A stretch of DNA of 64,000 bases from Apostichopus japonicus (Eukaryota; Echinodermata; Holothuroidea; Aspidochirotida; Stichopodidae). Where the stretch lies: assembly GCF_037975245.1 (NCBI RefSeq), contig NC_092580.1, positions 77,001 to 141,000 of the forward strand, read 5' to 3'. Position numbers and translations under genes: made by a program. Each line of letters begins with the position of its first letter. The stretch's first letter is position 1. Positions 62,801 to 64,000 of this stretch are shown here, piece after piece. A model generated the notes under the pieces. That model saw only the letters and a program-made list of their open reading frames with translations. It searched no databases and was not told the DNA's origin.

Positions 62801-64000
62801 CTCGAGACCAGGTAGGGGAAGTTTGCTTTTGCCGCGATCTCATACGGTCTCTGGAACTTTAAGTATTAGAAACGAACATAGATTTATATTAACTGCTGTC
62901 GTGGCGCGGTTGGTTGCTCTGTACCTCGAGAGCGTGACGTATTTTGGATCGCGGGCTCGAGACCAGGTGGGGGCAGTTTGCTTTTGCCGCGATCTCATAC
63001 GGTCTCTGGAACTTTAAGTATTAGAAACGAACATAGATTTATATCAACTGCTGTCGTGGCGCGGTTGGTTGCTCTGTACCTCGAGAGCGTGACGTATTTT
63101 GGATCGCGGGCTCGAGACCAGGTGGGGGCAGTTTGCTTTTGCCGCGATCTCATACGGTCTCTGGGAAAATTAAGTATTAGAAACGAACATATATTTATAT
63201 CAGCTGCTGTCGTGGCGCGGTTGGTTGCTCTGTACCTCGAGAGCGTGACGTATTTTGGATCGCGGGCTCGAGACCAGGTGGGGGCAGTTTGCTTTTGCCG
63301 CGATCTCATACGGTCTCTGGAACTTTAAGTATTAGAAACGAACATAGATTTATATCAACTGCTGTCGTGGCGCGGTTGGTTGCTCTGTACCTCGAGAGCG
63401 TGACGTATTTTGGATCGCGGGCTCGAGACCAGGTGGGGGCAGTTTTCTTTTGCCGCGATCTCATACGGTCTCTGGAACTTTAAGTATAAGAAACGAACAC
63501 AGATTTATATCAACTGCTGTCGTGGCGCGGTTGGTTGCTCTGTACCTCGAGAGCGTGACGAATTTTGGATCGCGGGCTCGAGACCAGGTGGGGGCAGTTT
63601 GTTTTTGCCGCGATATGGTACGGTCTCTGGAACTTTAAGTATTAGAAACGAACATAGATTTATATCAACTGCTGTCGTGGCGCGGTTGGTTGCTCTGTAC
63701 CTCGAGAGCGTGACGTATTTTGGATCGCGGGCTCGAGACCAGGTGGGGGCAGTTTGTTTTTGCCGCGATATGGTACGGTCTCTGGAACTTTAAGTATTAG
63801 AAACGAACATAGATTTATATCAACTGCTGTCGTGGCGCGGTTGGTTGCTCTGTACCTCGAGAGCGTGACGTATTTTGTATCGCGGGCTCGAGACCAGGTG
63901 GGGCAGTTTGTTTTTGCCGGTATCTCATACGGTCTCTGGGAACTTTAAGTATTAGAAACGAACATAGATTTATATCAACTGCTGTCGTGGCGCGGTTGGT
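56800..64000 (+). repeat. Satellite block with 14-mer (2173 bp) and 28-mer (4345 bp) higher-order repeats
   Basis: The series 56771-57430 recurs at 58944-59603 (2173 bp), and 57934-59603 recurs at 62279-63948 (4345 bp). Marks are GCAGTTTTCTTTTGCC, GACGAATTTTGG, GATATGGTACGG, and TTTTGTATCGCGGG with CCGGTATCTC. The last of these monomers is duplicated in tandem, with the diagnostic T at 59533 and 59688 (155 bp apart). A TTGGTTGTGCTCTG insertion (57791, 61516) and a TTAAAACGAAC deletion (57900, 61625) recur at a 3725-bp shift. The array runs off the right edge. Confidence 0.85.

Larger units (their letters stand above)
1..64000 (+). repeat. Tandem satellite array of ~155-bp monomers filling the window
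   Basis: The same unit recurs head to tail from the first base to the last, about 410 times, always in one orientation. Counting one consensus copy gives 155 bp with 31 A, 32 C, 46 G and 46 T (50% GC). Lengths of 154 and 156 bp come from one-base changes in two G runs. The array is cut at both window edges, so its true size is unknown. No unique sequence, mobile element or inversion interrupts it. Monomers differ by scattered substitutions, and combinations of these recur at multi-unit distances, which defines higher-order repeats. A unit near nucleosome length with higher-order structure is typical of eukaryotic (peri)centromeric satellites, but location cannot be read from the sequence. I do not recognise the family by name. 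Confidence 0.98.

Noticed and set aside
1-64000. CRISPR array
   Set aside because: The unit is ~155 bp with no unique spacers between short repeats; the whole period is conserved.
1-64000. Bacterial accessory region, phage or plasmid
   Set aside because: No genes, RNA operons, insertion sequences or origin signals are present, and a 64-kb pure tandem array with nested HORs is a eukaryotic satellite pattern.
1-64000. Telomeric or rDNA repeats
   Set aside because: No short telomere-type motif runs and no rRNA-like sequence were seen.

Overview
The whole 64 kb window is one uninterrupted head-to-tail satellite DNA array. Every unit lies in the same orientation, and I find no single-copy sequence, transposon insertion, inversion or credible protein-coding gene. 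The unit is about 155 bp, so there are roughly 410 copies. In this report monomer position 1 is the first A of AACTTTAAG; the first complete monomer in the window is 79-234. A satellite array of this size with layered higher-order repeats (HORs) points to a eukaryotic chromosome, either pericentromeric/centromeric or another heterochromatic block. CpG is abundant (13 per consensus monomer), which fits a genome or locus without heavy CpG methylation. I would guess an invertebrate animal, but the sequence does not prove it.

The monomer has two parts. Positions 1-40 are AT-rich (9 G/C of 40) and positions 41-155 are GC-rich (69 of 115). Positions 41-120 have the layout of a degenerate class II tRNA gene: 7-nt acceptor halves that can pair at 6 of 7 positions allowing G-U, a Pol III A-box-like motif at 48-59, an anticodon-loop-like CTCGAGA, a 14-nt variable region, a B-box-like motif at 100-110, and a T4 or T5 run 8 nt after the 3' acceptor strand. 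A-to-B box spacing (52 nt) and the likely CGA anticodon after U33 point to tRNA-Ser; tRNA-Leu is the alternative. This tRNA-like satellite is my main candidate for something undescribed. Its origin as a tRNA or tRNA-derived SINE, and any Pol III or TFIIIC activity, are inference.

Three monomer lengths occur through two G runs. GTGGGGGC versus GTGGGGC, and CTGGGAAC versus CTGGAAC, give 154, 155 or 156 bp. Only 156-bp units (52 codons) keep frame, and runs of them make long open frames on both strands that are not genes.

Layout by shared diagnostic variants: 1-1930, 4-mer HOR (621 bp); 1930-2700, 2-mers (311 bp); 2700-5200, 8-mer (1240 bp); 5200-8430, 11-mer (about 1709 bp), related to the window start; 8430-16720, 14-mer (2177 bp) with a 17-mer version, carrying a block also seen 8233 bp earlier; 16720-19600, homogeneous 156-bp units ending in a damaged unit; 19600-24750, 9-mer (1399 bp) and 7-mer (1086 bp); 24750-38900, irregular 5- to 14-mer blocks marked by GCAGTATGC; 38900-48800, three large related blocks (shifts 2646-4510 bp); 48800-53550, 15-mer (2326 bp) and a 3-mer (465 bp); 53550-56800, 6-7-mers carrying the GAAAATT subfamily; 56800-64000, 14-mer (2173 bp) and 28-mer (4345 bp). 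Nested, nearly identical HORs with whole-unit gains and losses suggest recent amplification by unequal exchange or a related process.
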